The notes beneath the pieces were generated by a model. That model had not been told where the DNA came from, searched no databases, and worked only from the letters and a program-made list of their open reading frames with translations. The position numbers were made by a program, and so were the translations under genes. A DNA stretch of 5,978 nucleotides from Deltaproteobacteria bacterium (GTDB lineage Bacteria; Desulfobacterota; SM23-61). Shown piece by piece: positions 5,902 to 5,978 of the stretch. Each line of letters opens with the position of its first letter. Position 1 is the stretch's first letter. Where the stretch lies: the NCBI GenBank assembly GCA_029857975.1, contig JAOUFX010000223.1:1-5978 (forward strand), in the 5' to 3' direction.

Positions 5902-5978
5902 CCCGAAGGAATGTCGGCCCAAAGGGAAAGAAAAAATTTTTAATTAAAAGCTTTCGTATAATATTTCAACTTCGATCT
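5902..5978 (+). other. Downstream AT-rich end of window
   Basis: No gene of convincing length is present. A GAAGGA motif precedes a 10-codon frame at 5911-5943, too short to credit. GAAAG (5926-5930) and CTTTC (5951-5955) can pair weakly across an A/T loop, but this is not a convincing terminator. A TATAAT hexamer at 5957-5962 may be a -10 element for a gene beyond the window; no good -35 is visible. Confidence 0.4.

Overview
The window carries the structural and part of the maturation operon of a membrane-bound uptake [NiFe] hydrogenase. The order is small subunit, large subunit, cytochrome b, maturation protease, HypC, HypA, all on the + strand. It is preceded by an AT-rich divergent intergenic region and by the start of a PAS-domain sensor gene on the - strand. 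Gene order, moderately GC-rich genes beside a very AT-rich spacer, and the anaerobic uptake-type enzyme suggest an anaerobic Deltaproteobacterium (Desulfobacterota-like). This is inference from gene content only; no marker gene is present.

Layout. 1-638 (-): 5' part of a cytosolic PAS/coiled-coil signalling protein that runs off the window. 639-1275: non-coding, very AT-rich, with short direct repeats and weak promoter-like motifs for both directions. 1276-2403: small subunit with a Tat signal, three FeS-cluster ligand sets and a C-terminal membrane helix. 2384-4093: large subunit. 4103-4771: four-helix cytochrome b. 4737-5258: M52-type endopeptidase. 5236-5508: HypC. 5557-5901: HypA. 5902-5978: no gene seen. 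Most + strand genes overlap or nearly touch, so they are probably one transcript.

The outstanding observation is in the large subunit. A single reading frame from 2384 to 4093 encodes a full-length, well-conserved protein of 569 residues, but it is crossed by two in-frame UGA codons at 2561-2563 and 2570-2572. These fall exactly on the two cysteines of the N-terminal nickel-binding motif (family RxCGxCxxxH; here R-I-UGA-G-V-UGA-T-T-V-H). Everything before and after is intact, and the C-terminal DPCxxCxxH motif uses ordinary TGC codons. This is the reverse of the known [NiFeSe] hydrogenases, where selenocysteine sits in the C-terminal motif. A perfect 6-bp hairpin with a CGUGA loop (2590-2606) lies at a distance from both UGAs that fits the published bacterial SECIS model. 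The two leading readings are a double-selenocysteine active site, or UGA read as cysteine by an opal-decoding tRNA-Cys. A gene finder would split the gene into a 59-residue fragment and a truncated protein.

The small subunit also departs from the norm: the second cysteine of the proximal-cluster CxxC motif is an aspartate. HyaA and HyaB would be exported together by the Tat route after HypA/HypC-dependent NiFe assembly and HyaD cleavage of the large subunit after His554. HyaC would anchor the enzyme and pass electrons from H2 to the quinone pool.
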